64,000 nt of DNA from Brevibacillus sp. DP1.3A (GCF_013284245.2 NZ_CP085876.1:644501-708500); one strand, 5' to 3'. Numbered from the stretch's first letter, positions 27,240 to 36,686 are shown. Made by a program: numbers and translations. Notes: a model not told the origin generated them from the letters alone.

Positions 27240-28727
27240 ATGCGCTCTACTTTTCATGGAATTGAAGTCAGCAAACGCGGCTTGTTCGCTCAACAGTCCG
27301 CGCTAAATACAACGGGACACAATATCTCCAATGCGAATACGGAAGGATACAGCCGCCAGCGCGTGAATATGCAGGCTACGAATGGTTTGCCTTATGTGGG
27401 GATGCAGGCAAGTATAGAGCCAGGCTTGCTCGGTACCGGTGTGCAAGCGACTAGTATTCAGCGTCTGCGGGAAGAGTTTTTGGATATTCAGTATCGGAAC
27501 GAATACAAACGCCAAGGCTACTGGGATGGTCGTTTGGAAACGTTGGAGAAATTAGAAGGGATCATGAATGAACCTTCCGATACTGGCTTGCAAAAAGTAA
27601 TGGACCAGATGTGGCAAGCATGGCAGGACTTGGCCAAAGATCCGACAGATACATCTGCTCGGGCAGTTGTTCGGGAACGAAGCAAGGCAGTAGCGGATAC
27701 GTTTAATACGCTGACCAATCACATCAAGGAAGTACAAACTGATCTCAACAATGTGGTTAATGTAAAAGCGATGGAGATCAATTCCTTGGGCCAACAGATT
27801 GCTAGCTTGAATAATCAGATTGCTAACGTTGTACCGCATGGTTATCAGCCAAACGATCTCTATGACCAACGTGACGTATTGTTGGATAAGCTCTCCAAGC
27901 TGGTGGAGGTCCGTGCAACTCAGTCAACAGCTGGTATGGTTAACGTGACCATTGAAGGTCGTGAATTTGTTACTGGAATTACATCGCAGCCAGTAGCTAC
28001 TGTACAGAATCCAGCTACGGGCATGAGTGACATGACGCTGGGCGGAGCGGCGTTTGTGCCGACAACCGGCTATATGGCAGGAACGTTCCAATCTCGTGAT
28101 CAGATCGTACCGAACATGCTGAAACGCTTGGATGTTTTAGCTGTGAATCTGACGAAGGAAATCAATGATCTGCATCGGGCTGGACGAAGCTTGAGTGATA
28201 TTAACAATGGCACTGTACAGGATCTGCCGTTCTTTGTAGATGCGAACTCACTGGCTGCTAATCCGGCATCCAAAAACTATCCAACAAGTGCATCTGGGAT
28301 TGTAATTAATCCAGAAATTATGAAGAGCTTGGATGCGATCGCGGCAGCACAAGCAGAAGCAGGCGGCACTCCTGTAGGGAATAACAAGAGCGCTCTCGCC
28401 ATCGCTTCGATCAAATTCAAGGTGTTGGCTGCGGGTGCGGGACCTAACGATTTGGCAGAAAGCTCTACATTAGATAATTACTATCGTTATACGATTAGCC
28501 AATTGGGTGTTGACGCCCAAGAAGCTGAGCGTAACCAATTAAACTCCGAAATGCTCGTCGGTACCGTGGATAGCCAGCGTCAATCTGTATCTGGCGTATC
28601 GATCGATGACGAAATGGCAGAAATGGTGAAATACCAGCATGCATACAGTGCCTCTGCTCGCGTCATGACAAGCATGGACGAGATCTTAGACAAAGTCATC
28701 AACGGCATGGGCCGAGTGGGCCTCTAA
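27240..28727 (+). CDS. flgK: Flagellar hook-associated protein 1
   Basis: This 495-residue hook-filament junction protein has the N-terminal flagellar rod/hook motif LFAQQSALNTTGHNISNANT, which is diagnostic. The C-terminal domain reads GVSIDDEMAEMVKYQHAYSA and ends in TSMDEILDKVINGMG. The central region (about 240-400) is variable. The spacing to flgN is 12 bp and to flgL 17 bp. It is exported with the help of FlgN. Confidence 0.96.
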   Translation: MRSTFHGIEVSKRGLFAQQSALNTTGHNISNANTEGYSRQRVNMQATNGLPYVGMQASIEPGLLGTGVQATSIQRLREEFLDIQYRNEYKRQGYWDGRLETLEKLEGIMNEPSDTGLQKVMDQMWQAWQDLAKDPTDTSARAVVRERSKAVADTFNTLTNHIKEVQTDLNNVVNVKAMEINSLGQQIASLNNQIANVVPHGYQPNDLYDQRDVLLDKLSKLVEVRATQSTAGMVNVTIEGREFVTGITSQPVATVQNPATGMSDMTLGGAAFVPTTGYMAGTFQSRDQIVPNMLKRLDVLAVNLTKEINDLHRAGRSLSDINNGTVQDLPFFVDANSLAANPASKNYPTSASGIVINPEIMKSLDAIAAAQAEAGGTPVGNNKSALAIASIKFKVLAAGAGPNDLAESSTLDNYYRYTISQLGVDAQEAERNQLNSEMLVGTVDSQRQSVSGVSIDDEMAEMVKYQHAYSASARVMTSMDEILDKVINGMGRVGL

Positions 28728-28744
28728 TTAGGAGGGAATAGATT

Positions 28745-29647
28745 ATGGCAGTACGTGTAACGCAGAATATGTTGAATAATAATATGCTGCGGAATTTGCA
28801 TAATTCCATGCGAAACATGGATAAGTTGCAACATCAGCTTGCGTCCGGTAGCAAAATTGCAAAGCCATCCGATGATCCTGTAGTTGCAGCGCGGGGGATG
28901 TTTTATCGGTCATCTTTAATGGAGAATGACCAATACAAACGGAATGTTGATGAAGCACAATCGTGGATGGATATGACAGATGGTACCATGGATGAAGTAG
29001 GAAATGTCATGAAGCGTGTAAAAGAGCTCCTGATTTATTCTGCGGACGGAGCTATTTCACCTGATGACTTGAAAACGATGGGGTCAGAGATTCAGGAATT
29101 AAAGAATCATTTAGGAACTCTAGCCAATCAACAAATTAATGGAAAGTATATATTTGCAGGTACAGATACGAATAAAGCACCCTATGATTTAACAGCCAAT
29201 GGTGGAAAAGGTGACTTCGTTAGTACGAACAGTTCTCCCATTAATTTGGAAGTGAGCCAAAATGTCTTTGTAACCTCGAATATTAATGCTCAAAACATAT
29301 TTAACTTCCCTGATAACGCAAATAATATGTTCAAAGTGCTCGATGGTATCATTACTGAGCTTAACAATGGGAGAAGTGCAGCACAGTTTCAACCCGCTAT
29401 GAATCAACAATATGATAAATTGTTGGCAGAAAGAGCTTCATTAGGTGCAAGTGTGAACCGCGTAGAACTAATTGCAGAACGCTTGAAGACACAAGAGGTT
29501 AGCATCACGGGATTATTGTCAAAGAATGAAGATGCAGACATGGCGAAGGTAATGACAAATTTAAAAACACAAGAAAGTGTTCATTCTGCAGCGTTAGGAT
29601 CTGGAGCTCGGATCATTCAACCATCATTGTTAGACTTCCTTCGCTAG
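28745..29647 (+). CDS. flgL: Flagellar hook-associated protein 3
   Basis: This 300-residue flagellin-like junction protein has the N-terminal segment MRVTQ-like AVRVTQNMLNNNMLRNLH and then QLASGSKIAKPSDDP, typical of FlgL. The C-terminus reads LGASVNRVELIAERLKTQE and ends AALGSGARIIQPSLLDFLR. The start has GGAGGG upstream. Base composition becomes AT-richer inside this gene (from about 29.0 kb) than in flgK. Confidence 0.95.
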   Translation: MAVRVTQNMLNNNMLRNLHNSMRNMDKLQHQLASGSKIAKPSDDPVVAARGMFYRSSLMENDQYKRNVDEAQSWMDMTDGTMDEVGNVMKRVKELLIYSADGAISPDDLKTMGSEIQELKNHLGTLANQQINGKYIFAGTDTNKAPYDLTANGGKGDFVSTNSSPINLEVSQNVFVTSNINAQNIFNFPDNANNMFKVLDGIITELNNGRSAAQFQPAMNQQYDKLLAERASLGASVNRVELIAERLKTQEVSITGLLSKNEDADMAKVMTNLKTQESVHSAALGSGARIIQPSLLDFLR

Positions 29648-29671
29648 ATAGAAAATGAAGGAGAATGACCA

Positions 29672-30250
29672 ATGCAAATTCCAAACATTCAAATGCAGAG
29701 TACGTTTGCTCGGCTAGGTTTGAACATTAGTAAACCTGTTCATGAAATAAAACAACCGCAAGCTGAAATGAATTTACGGCAAAAACCAGCTACGCTTTCT
29801 ATTGAGCAAGGGAGTCCTACGCTATTTATAGATTCGAGTCAGGCACGTGCCAATATAGGCATCATGACCTCTGTGGAGTTTAGTGATAGCAGTGCTTCTT
29901 ATGGAAAACAAAAGGCTCTCCAGGCTATCGCAGAAAAGAGTCAAGAGGGCGACCGATTAATGAAGATATACACAAAAGAGAACGCTATAGCGTCAATTGG
30001 ACGAGAAAAAGGCTTACGGGCGTTGGAGGGGGGCTACACTCCTCCCGCAACGTCGATGGATGATGGAGTCGAAATCAATGTGGACCTCAAACCAACCGTG
30101 ATTAACGTACAACGTAACGGGATGAGCATAGATCCTGTTACAAGACCTCCAGAGTTTTCGTATACAGCAGGCAAGGTAGAGCCATATATGATACAATATA
30201 ATAGTCTGAAAATAGATGTGGTCGGCGGTCAACTGGATCAAAAGATGTAA
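29672..30250 (+). CDS. yviE: Flagellar cluster protein YviE (DUF6470 family)
   Basis: This 192-residue protein lies between flgL and fliW, the conserved position of yviE in Bacillales. It begins MQIPNIQMQSTFARLGLN and contains PATLSIEQGSPTLFIDSSQA and EVNVDLKP-like beta strands typical of the family. No signal peptide or membrane segment is seen. Its function is unknown; the context suggests a filament-assembly or export role. Confidence 0.85.
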   Translation: MQIPNIQMQSTFARLGLNISKPVHEIKQPQAEMNLRQKPATLSIEQGSPTLFIDSSQARANIGIMTSVEFSDSSASYGKQKALQAIAEKSQEGDRLMKIYTKENAIASIGREKGLRALEGGYTPPATSMDDGVEINVDLKPTVINVQRNGMSIDPVTRPPEFSYTAGKVEPYMIQYNSLKIDVVGGQLDQKM

Positions 30251-30263
30251 GTGAGGGGAAAAC

Positions 30264-30680
30264 ATGGACACAAGTCAACAAGTGGAAATGGGTAAGCTAT
30301 TTTTTGAAGATGGCATCCCGGGGTTTTCCCATCTGCAATTTTTTCAGTTGATGCAAGAAGAGGGAAATCCTTTTTTTCTGATTCAATCGACAGAAGAGAT
30401 AGATGTAGGATTTTGGGTCATTGATCCCTTTGCCTTCTTCCCGGATTACAGTTTTGAGCTCTCGGAAGTAGCAAGAGAGGCATTGCGAGTGATGGAAGAC
30501 TCTCAAATCGGTGTGTTTTCTATTGTTTCTATACGCGAAAACAATAAAGCTACAGTAAATCTAAAGGCACCAATTGTAGTGAATATGACCAATCGGATGG
30601 GCAGACAGGTCATTTTGCAGGAAGATACATACTCCATTCGTCAGCCATTGTTTGAGCAATGTGTTGTCGATCAAAAGTAG
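30264..30680 (+). CDS. fliW: Flagellar assembly factor FliW
   Basis: This 138-residue protein contains [14 protein letters not shown] and the conserved [15 protein letters not shown] stretch, both FliW signatures. FliW binds either flagellin or CsrA. When flagellin is exported, freed FliW removes CsrA from the hag mRNA, allowing translation. The partners csrA (12 bp downstream) and hag are encoded next to it. The start has a GAGGGGA ribosome site. Confidence 0.95.
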   Translation: MDTSQQVEMGKLFFEDGIPGFSHLQFFQLMQEEGNPFFLIQSTEEIDVGFWVIDPFAFFPDYSFELSEVAREALRVMEDSQIGVFSIVSIRENNKATVNLKAPIVVNMTNRMGRQVILQEDTYSIRQPLFEQCVVDQK

Positions 30681-30691
30681 GTGGTGTTTAC

Positions 30692-30940
30692 ATGCTGGTC
30701 CTTTCTCGAAAGAAAAATGAATCGATCATGATCGGTGACACCATCGAGATTAAAATCATTTCTATTGATGGAGACCAGATTAAACTCGGAATCGACGCAC
30801 CACGTAATTTGGATGTGTATCGGAAAGAGATATTTGATGCCATTCAGGAAGAAAATCGGTTGGCGATGAAGAGTCAAAGTGATTGGGCGGCTATGAAACA
30901 GCTTTTTCAAACAAGCACGGAAAAAAAAGATGATCAGTAG
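30692..30940 (+). CDS. csrA: Translational regulator CsrA
   Basis: This 82-residue protein starts at the ATG at 30692 ([15 protein letters not shown]), behind GTAGGTGGTG; the longer upstream frame is not needed. The RNA-binding beta strands ([10 protein letters not shown] and [17 protein letters not shown]) are intact, and the acidic/polar C-terminus is typical of Gram-positive CsrA. It represses hag by binding GGA motifs in its leader, where I see a matching hairpin (31064-31085). The stop codon sits inside the loop of the terminator that follows. Confidence 0.96.
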   Translation: MLVLSRKKNESIMIGDTIEIKIISIDGDQIKLGIDAPRNLDVYRKEIFDAIQEENRLAMKSQSDWAAMKQLFQTSTEKKDDQ

Positions 30941-30956
30941 AACATCTTTTTTTTTT
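30921..30956 (+). terminator. Terminator overlapping the csrA 3' end
   Basis: An A-rich arm ending AAAAGATG pairs with CATCTTTT followed by six more T residues. The csrA stop codon lies in the loop. Confidence 0.75.
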
Positions 30957-30977
30957 GCAAAAAAGCAGAAAAAGCAC

Positions 30978-31005
30978 TAAACACCCAGAAGCTGCTAACC
31001 GATAA
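30978..31005 (+). promoter_or_regulatory. Sigma-D promoter of hag
   Basis: TAAA (30978-30981), a 16-nt spacer and ACCGATAA (30998-31005) closely match the flagellar sigma consensus. It lies about 105 bp before the hag start, leaving a long leader. Confidence 0.8.
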
Positions 31006-31063
31006 TAATAATGTAGAGACAAAGTCACAAGCGCGCGATTGTGATACGTCTCAAATATATGCA

Positions 31064-31085
31064 ACAGTCACATGGACGTGACTGT
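31064..31085 (+). promoter_or_regulatory. Candidate CsrA-binding hairpin in the hag leader
   Basis: A perfect 8-bp stem (ACAGTCAC with GTGACTGT) presents the loop ATGGAC, which contains GGA, the CsrA recognition core. The second candidate site is the Shine-Dalgarno AAGGAGGA at 31095-31102. This is the same two-site arrangement known for Bacillus subtilis hag. A further 5' hairpin (TCACAA with TTGTGA, 31025-31044) precedes it. Confidence 0.7.
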
Positions 31086-31109
31086 CGACAACTCAAGGAG
31101 GAACTTCAC

Positions 31110-31934
31110 ATGATTATCCAACACAATATGTCTGCTCAAAACACTCATCGTCAACTGGGTGTAAACACTGGCAACCTGTCTAAAAACGTTGAAAAATTGT
31201 CTTCCGGCTACCGCATCAACCGTGCGGCTGACGATGCTGCTGGTCTCTCCATCTCCGAGCGTATGCGTGCACAAGTACGTGGTATGGAACAAGCTTCCCG
31301 TAACTCCCAAGACGGTATCTCCTTGATCCAAACTGCTGAAGGTGCTTTGCAAACTGTGAACAACATGCTCGTTCGTATTAAAGAACTGGCAACACAATCT
31401 GCAAACGGAACTTACACTGATACTGAAGACCGTGCTCGTATCCAAGAAGAAGTATCTGAACTGAGCAAAGAGGTTGACAACATCAAAGACAACACCAAAT
31501 TCAACGGTATTTCTCTGCTGAACGGTAACGGTAGCAAGAATATCGATCTGCAAATCGGTCAAGAAAAAGCTCAAACACTGACTTTGGATGTTACTAAATT
31601 CGACCTTACAGCTGTTGCATCTGCAGTAAAAGCGTATGCTCTTGGTACTCAATCTGGTGCAAAATCTGCACTGGGCAATGTTGAGGCTCAAATCAACGCT
31701 GTATCTGCTGCTCGTTCTTACCTGGGTGCGAACCAAAACCGTCTGGAAAACACTATCAACAACCTGAACATCACTTCTGAGAACCTGACTGCTGCTGAAT
31801 CCCGTATCCGTGACGTTGATATGGCGAAAGAGCAAATGTCATTCACTAAGAATAACATTTTGACTCAAGCGTCCCAAGCAATGTTGGCACAAGCTAACCA
31901 ATTGCCACAAGGCGTTCTGCAATTGCTCCGTTAA
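31110..31934 (+). CDS. hag: Flagellin
   Basis: This 274-residue flagellin starts at the ATG at 31110 (MIIQHNMSAQNTHRQ) behind AAGGAGGA; the upstream in-frame codons lie in the leader. The conserved D0/D1 regions are complete: SSGYRINRAADDAAGLSISE near residue 40 and SRIRDVDMAKEQMSFTKNNI, ending LPQGVLQLLR. The variable centre is short (about residues 165-195), as in other compact Bacillales flagellins; Ser and Thr there are possible glycosylation targets for the island that follows. Strong codon bias. Expression is probably controlled by sigma-D plus CsrA and FliW. Confidence 0.98.
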   Translation: MIIQHNMSAQNTHRQLGVNTGNLSKNVEKLSSGYRINRAADDAAGLSISERMRAQVRGMEQASRNSQDGISLIQTAEGALQTVNNMLVRIKELATQSANGTYTDTEDRARIQEEVSELSKEVDNIKDNTKFNGISLLNGNGSKNIDLQIGQEKAQTLTLDVTKFDLTAVASAVKAYALGTQSGAKSALGNVEAQINAVSAARSYLGANQNRLENTINNLNITSENLTAAESRIRDVDMAKEQMSFTKNNILTQASQAMLAQANQLPQGVLQLLR

Positions 31935-31952
31935 TCTATATTCAATTAAAAA

Positions 31953-31988
31953 GTATGAGCTTCTAACTAGAAGCTCATACTTTTTTTT
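31953..31988 (+). terminator. Terminator of hag
   Basis: GTATGAGCTTCT pairs with AGAAGCTCATAC around a short loop, followed by eight T residues. Confidence 0.95.
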
Positions 31989-32003
31989 GCCACTTTTATC
32001 CTG

Positions 32004-32031
32004 TAATTAAGCAACTAAAAGTTACCGATAT
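32004..32031 (+). promoter_or_regulatory. Putative sigma-D promoter of the flagellin-glycosylation island
   Basis: TAAT (32004-32007), a 16-nt spacer and ACCGATAT (32024-32031). It sits just after the hag terminator and 33 bp before the first gene of the island, which would tie glycan synthesis to flagellin expression. Confidence 0.6.
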
Positions 32032-32064
32032 ATAAATGAGAGTAGTAAGGGAGGTAGTAAGAAT

Positions 32065-32628
32065 ATGAAAATACTATTGAGAGAACAAGAATTGATGATT
32101 GATATATCTAAAATTGAGAATGCGAGTAATGTTCTATCTGTAATTGAATCATTTGTAACAAAAAATAGTTTAGTTTTTTGCGGTCTGAAAATTAATGGAG
32201 AAGAAATATATGATCATTTTGAAAATGTAATAATGAATAACTTAGATAGAATAGATACGATTGAGCCAATTGTAATAACGGAAGATCAATTACGCCATGA
32301 AACGCTAGAATCTGTTCGTGATTACACGGTGAGATCTCTTGTAATACTACCAGCTTTGGTGGAGGAATTTTACTCTGGGGCGCCATCTGAGAACACTTGG
32401 CTTCAACTTGGCCAACTAATCGAGGGACTACAGTGGATTCAAAAAGCATCTGAGTATCTTAATAATAACCTTACATTCACACAAGAATTAGAAACCTTAG
32501 ATCAAGCAATTAGACAGCACGATACGGTTATGATTGGTGACATTATTGAATATGAACTTATTCCACGCTTTGAGGTTATCCAAAAAAATCTCGAAGGTAT
32601 TGTAAGGGATGAGGGATTTAAACGATGA
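32065..32628 (+). CDS. Conserved-context protein of the flagellin-glycosylation island, unknown function
   Basis: This 187-residue acidic, largely helical protein has no signal peptide or membrane segment. It contains a beta-rich N-terminus (MKILLREQELMIDISK...FCGLKINGEEIYDHFE) and a helical C-terminal half with LVILPALVEEFYSG and LGQLIEGLQWIQ. I do not recognise a family. It overlaps the Maf glycosyltransferase gene by 4 bp (ATGA), so a direct partnership is likely: an accessory, chaperone or regulator of the glycosyltransferase. The low GC content is like the rest of the island. Confidence 0.65.
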   Translation: MKILLREQELMIDISKIENASNVLSVIESFVTKNSLVFCGLKINGEEIYDHFENVIMNNLDRIDTIEPIVITEDQLRHETLESVRDYTVRSLVILPALVEEFYSGAPSENTWLQLGQLIEGLQWIQKASEYLNNNLTFTQELETLDQAIRQHDTVMIGDIIEYELIPRFEVIQKNLEGIVRDEGFKR

Positions 32629-34505
32629 TCTTTAAAAATAGTACAGTATTAAAAAGCAACTTTCCAAACTTTTGGGCGGCATATAAGGATTCGCTAATAA
32701 AAAATAGGGAAAATGTAATTTTAGAACAATCGAAAACGAATGAACCAGTAGTTGCCATTTCTAAGGAGTCTGGATTGAATTATATACATAGTAAATATAA
32801 TCCGATTCAAGAAGCAAAAAGATTTATAGAGTCGCTTGAAGATATTGGTGAAAAACATGTTCTATTTTATGGTGTAGGGCTGGGCTATCATATTGACGCA
32901 TTTGTCCAACTGTACCCCAACTCTAAATTTTCTATATATGAGCCTAATATCGAGATATTTCAAGAATTGTTGAGGCATAAAAATCTTGAAATGTGGTCAC
33001 CAGGAAAAAAACTTAAAAGAATAATGGTTGAAGAAAATTCGGTTGATTGTAGAAACAACTTACTCTCTTTTACAAATCTTCTTAGTGAAGAGATTTACTT
33101 AGCCATTTTACCTAGTTATGAACGGATATTTGCCGAAGAAACCAAGAACTTTATGGATACCTTTCGTCAAGTCATTTATGAGAGAAGACAATTGATTAGT
33201 ACTAGTAAACTCTTCGCTAAGAGGAAAGTAATTAATGGTTTTCGTAACCTACCATATGTGGTGAGCAATCCGGATTTCATGGGTGATGATTCAAATATCT
33301 TTAAAGGAAAACCAGCAATCATTGTGTCTGCAGGACCATCGTTAAATGATGAATATGATAGATTAAGATATATAAAGGAAAATGGATTGGCGTATATTTT
33401 TTCAGTAGGTTCAGCTGTAAATGCTCTGCTGAGTCAGGGAATTGAGCCGGATGCGACATTTTCATATGACGGAAGTATTTTAAACCAACAGGTATTTGAT
33501 GACATCGTAAGTCAAGGAATTGATCAAATTCCTCTGATTTTTGGTAGTACGATTGGTTTTGAAACACTAATAGATTATCCAGGAAAAAAGGCGAGTTTAT
33601 TAGTGGAAAAGGATGATATTGTAAATTTATTCGCAAAGAGAAACAATGGAACATCTATGAATCAAATTGGGTATTTTACAAGTGTTGCAACACTTGCACT
33701 AGAAGTGCTTATTAGAAAGGGTTTTTCACCTATTGTCCTTGTAGGTCAAAATTTTGCATACCGCGCAGATCTTAATTATGCAAAGGGAATAGATTATATT
33801 GATGCTGAATTAAGTGATCAACAAAAGGAAAATGCTTTAAAAGTAAGAGATGTAGAGGGAAATCTAACATTAAGTAGTCGTCTGCACATAGATATGAGAA
33901 AAGAAATGGAAGAACTAATTGGTTCTTTCCCGACTGCAAAAATTATTAATAGCAGTAAGGGCGGTGCACACATTGAAGGGACCGTTTATCAGGGATTGGA
34001 ACATATAATTGAAACCAGTTTTACCACAACCAATACTGTCGTACATGATTGGTTTGAACAACTTGAACATGACATTGAGTATGATCAAGAATATTTTAAA
34101 AAGGCTGCTGCAGAGATGTTTAGAAGTGCTGAGGACCTATCTAAGATATTCCGGCGTTTTGAAGATATCTTAACGGAAATGAGACACTATATTACTACAC
34201 GTAATAAGCCACAGCTCGAAAAGCTGTTTAATATGTTTGATAAGATGTTTGATAGACTACAAAAAAATAAATACAATTTAGTAATCATCCAGCCAATGAA
34301 TCCATTGAGTTTTCAATTAGTTATGAAAGTATTCGAAGAGGTAAGGTATAGTAATGATCCAGTTGGTAAAGCCAAGCAGGTAGCAGATGAGTTCGAAGAT
34401 TATTTAAGAGTGTGCAAAGAAGATCTAGAGCTTACTAAAAAACTGTTGGAAGAGATGCGAGATATTGTATTGGAGAAGAGTATTTCAGTGATACAGGAGA
34501 GATAA
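32625..34505 (+). CDS. Motility-associated (Maf) glycosyltransferase, DUF115 family
   Basis: This 626-residue protein is of the motility-associated factor type. The MAF_flag10/DUF115 core is visible at about residues 225-400: GKPAIIVSAGPSLNDEYDRL, AYIFSVGSAVNALL, GIEPDATFSYDG and LVGQNFAYR. The N-terminal region has HVLFYGVGLGYHIDAF, a nucleotide-binding-like Gly-rich loop. Members of this family transfer nonulosonic acids such as legionaminic or pseudaminic acid to Ser/Thr of flagellin in the cytoplasm. Position right after hag and before a legionaminic-acid pathway supports this donor. It is the only evident glycosyltransferase in the island. Confidence 0.88.
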   Translation: MIFKNSTVLKSNFPNFWAAYKDSLIKNRENVILEQSKTNEPVVAISKESGLNYIHSKYNPIQEAKRFIESLEDIGEKHVLFYGVGLGYHIDAFVQLYPNSKFSIYEPNIEIFQELLRHKNLEMWSPGKKLKRIMVEENSVDCRNNLLSFTNLLSEEIYLAILPSYERIFAEETKNFMDTFRQVIYERRQLISTSKLFAKRKVINGFRNLPYVVSNPDFMGDDSNIFKGKPAIIVSAGPSLNDEYDRLRYIKENGLAYIFSVGSAVNALLSQGIEPDATFSYDGSILNQQVFDDIVSQGIDQIPLIFGSTIGFETLIDYPGKKASLLVEKDDIVNLFAKRNNGTSMNQIGYFTSVATLALEVLIRKGFSPIVLVGQNFAYRADLNYAKGIDYIDAELSDQQKENALKVRDVEGNLTLSSRLHIDMRKEMEELIGSFPTAKIINSSKGGAHIEGTVYQGLEHIIETSFTTTNTVVHDWFEQLEHDIEYDQEYFKKAAAEMFRSAEDLSKIFRRFEDILTEMRHYITTRNKPQLEKLFNMFDKMFDRLQKNKYNLVIIQPMNPLSFQLVMKVFEEVRYSNDPVGKAKQVADEFEDYLRVCKEDLELTKKLLEEMRDIVLEKSISVIQER

Positions 34506-34506
34506 G

Positions 34507-35517
34507 ATGAGCCTAAATGGAAAAAAAATATTGGTGACTGGTGCAGATGGATTTATTGGGTCACATCTAGTAGAAGAATTAGTTCGTCAAGGTTACGATG
34601 TTTGCGCATTTGTAAATTACAATTCATTTAATTCTTGGGGATGGTTAGATCACTCTCCACATGAAATTACAAAGGAATTAAACGTTTTTGCAGGTGATGT
34701 TCGAGATCCTTACGGTGTTAAGAAAGCGATGACGGGGTATGATGTTGTACTCCATTTAGCTTCACTTATTGCTATCCCATATTCGTACCATTCACCTGAC
34801 ACATATGTTGATACTAATATCAAGGGTACATTAAATGTTCTTCAAGCAGCTAGAGAACTTAATATTGAAAAAGTGGTTCATACTTCAACTAGTGAAGTCT
34901 ATGGAACAGCTAAGTTCGTACCCATTACAGAAGAGCATCCACTTCAAGGACAGTCACCTTATTCAGCCAGTAAAATTGGTGCAGATCAATTAGCCTTATC
35001 TTTTTATAATTCTTTCAATTTACCAGTTTCAATTATTAGACCATTCAATACCTATGGACCGCGACAATCTGCTCGTGCTGTTATTCCTACAATTATTACC
35101 CAAATTGCAAGTGGAGAAAAAGCAATTAAATTGGGATCAATTCACCCCACTCGTGATTTTAATTATGTGAAAGATACGGTAAATGGATTTATTTCTGTCG
35201 CAAAATCCGACAAATCAATTGGCGAAGTCATTAATATTGGAAGTAACTATGAAATTTCAATAGGTGAGACGGCTAATCTGATAGCAGAATTAATGAGTGA
35301 AAATATCGAAATTCTTACCGAAGACCAACGCTTAAGACCTGAAAAAAGCGAAGTGGAACGCCTGTGGGCGGATAACACAAAAGCAAAAGAATTACTTGGT
35401 TGGTACCCGACCTACGGTGAGCGTGATGGCTTCAAACGGGGACTGAAAGAAACAATTGATTGGTTTACTACATCATCAAATCTGAAAAATTATAAGACAG
35501 GGATGTACAATATATGA
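34507..35517 (+). CDS. legB: NAD-dependent nucleotide-sugar 4,6-dehydratase, LegB type
   Basis: This 336-residue extended SDR enzyme has the NAD-binding motif VTGADGFIGSHL at the N-terminus, the catalytic TSTSEVYG and SPYSASKIGADQ (Tyr-x-x-x-Lys) motifs, and the IRPFNTYGPRQS substrate region. It most resembles LegB, which converts GDP-GlcNAc (or UDP-GlcNAc) to the 4-keto-6-deoxy sugar at the start of legionaminic-acid synthesis. It overlaps the LegC-type aminotransferase gene by 4 bp. Other 4,6-dehydratases share these motifs, so the precise substrate is inferred from neighbours. Confidence 0.85.
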   Translation: MSLNGKKILVTGADGFIGSHLVEELVRQGYDVCAFVNYNSFNSWGWLDHSPHEITKELNVFAGDVRDPYGVKKAMTGYDVVLHLASLIAIPYSYHSPDTYVDTNIKGTLNVLQAARELNIEKVVHTSTSEVYGTAKFVPITEEHPLQGQSPYSASKIGADQLALSFYNSFNLPVSIIRPFNTYGPRQSARAVIPTIITQIASGEKAIKLGSIHPTRDFNYVKDTVNGFISVAKSDKSIGEVINIGSNYEISIGETANLIAELMSENIEILTEDQRLRPEKSEVERLWADNTKAKELLGWYPTYGERDGFKRGLKETIDWFTTSSNLKNYKTGMYNI

Positions 35518-36686
35518 CAACTACATTTCGCATACAGGCCATTTTAGAAGCGTTGCAAAAAGTAACCTCTAAACAGGAAAATTTTGTTCCTCTCCATGAG
35601 CCTTCGTTTCAGGGGAATGAGTGGTTATATGTGAAAGAGTGCATTGATACTGGATGGGTCTCCTCAGTTGGAAAGTATGTGAATAAGTTTGAAGAGATGC
35701 TAGCAGATTATACGGGGGTAAAACATGCAATAGCAGTAGTAAATGGAACAGCTGCAGTACATGTTTGTCTTAAACTTGCTGGTGTGGAAGCGAATGATGA
35801 GGTACTTGTGCCTGCATTAACATTTATCGCCAGTGCTAATGCTATCTCTTATTGCGGAGCTATTCCTCATTTTGTGGACAGCAGTTATGAAACACTAGGA
35901 CTTGATCCGGTGAAGTTGGATCATTATCTAATGGAAATCAGTGTACAACGCAAAGACGGATGCTATAACAAGATCACAGGAAGAAGAATAAAGGCAGTAC
36001 TTCCTATGCATACTTTTGGCCACCCAGTTGATATGGACGCTTTGTTAGAAATTTGCGATCGCTATAAGATAGAACTTGTTGAAGATGCCGCTGAATCACT
36101 CGGTTCTTATTATAAAGGGCGACACACGGGCAATTGGGGCAAATTGGCTGCTGTTAGTTTTAACGGAAACAAAGTAGTTACAACAGGTGGAGGGGGAGCC
36201 ATTCTCACTAATAATGATGAATTAGGGAAGATGGCGAAACATATCACTACAACAGCGAAAAAACCACACCCATGGGCGTTTGATCACGATCACATAGGCT
36301 TTAATTATAGAATGCCGAATTTGAATGCTGCTTTAGGTTGTGCTCAACTTGAGATGTTATCCAAATTTATAGAACAAAAGCGTACTTTAGCAAACATGTA
36401 TGCTAATGCTTTTCTTCGGGTAGATGGCGTTAAGCTGTTTATGGAGCCTTCTTTTGCAAAAAGCAATTATTGGCTACAAGTTCTTATATTAGAAGAACAA
36501 TTTGCTTCTGAAAAAGAGAAATTACTTAAAGCAGCGAATGAGACGGGTTTCATGACTAGACCAGTTTGGAAGCCGCTTCATGAGATTTCGATGTATCAAA
36601 ATTGCCCCAAGATGAACTTAGATGTAGTTGAAAGTTTAGCTAGAAGAATTATTAATATTCCAAGTAGCCCAGGTTTAGTTAGATAA
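35514..36686 (+). CDS. legC: PLP-dependent aminotransferase, LegC type
   Basis: This 390-residue DegT/DnrJ/EryC1-family enzyme has FQGNEWLYVKECIDTGWVSS near the start, VNGTAAVHVCLKLAG, LPMHTFGHPVDMD, VEDAAESLGS, and the PLP lysine in VSFNGNKVVTTGGGG. It should aminate C4 of the 4-keto sugar made by the LegB-type enzyme. The substrate tail (FMTRPVWKPLHEI) fits the LegC subgroup. The start codon overlaps legB (ATGA). A non-coding gap of 114 bp follows. Confidence 0.88.
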   Translation: MTTTFRIQAILEALQKVTSKQENFVPLHEPSFQGNEWLYVKECIDTGWVSSVGKYVNKFEEMLADYTGVKHAIAVVNGTAAVHVCLKLAGVEANDEVLVPALTFIASANAISYCGAIPHFVDSSYETLGLDPVKLDHYLMEISVQRKDGCYNKITGRRIKAVLPMHTFGHPVDMDALLEICDRYKIELVEDAAESLGSYYKGRHTGNWGKLAAVSFNGNKVVTTGGGGAILTNNDELGKMAKHITTTAKKPHPWAFDHDHIGFNYRMPNLNAALGCAQLEMLSKFIEQKRTLANMYANAFLRVDGVKLFMEPSFAKSNYWLQVLILEEQFASEKEKLLKAANETGFMTRPVWKPLHEISMYQNCPKMNLDVVESLARRIINIPSSPGLVR

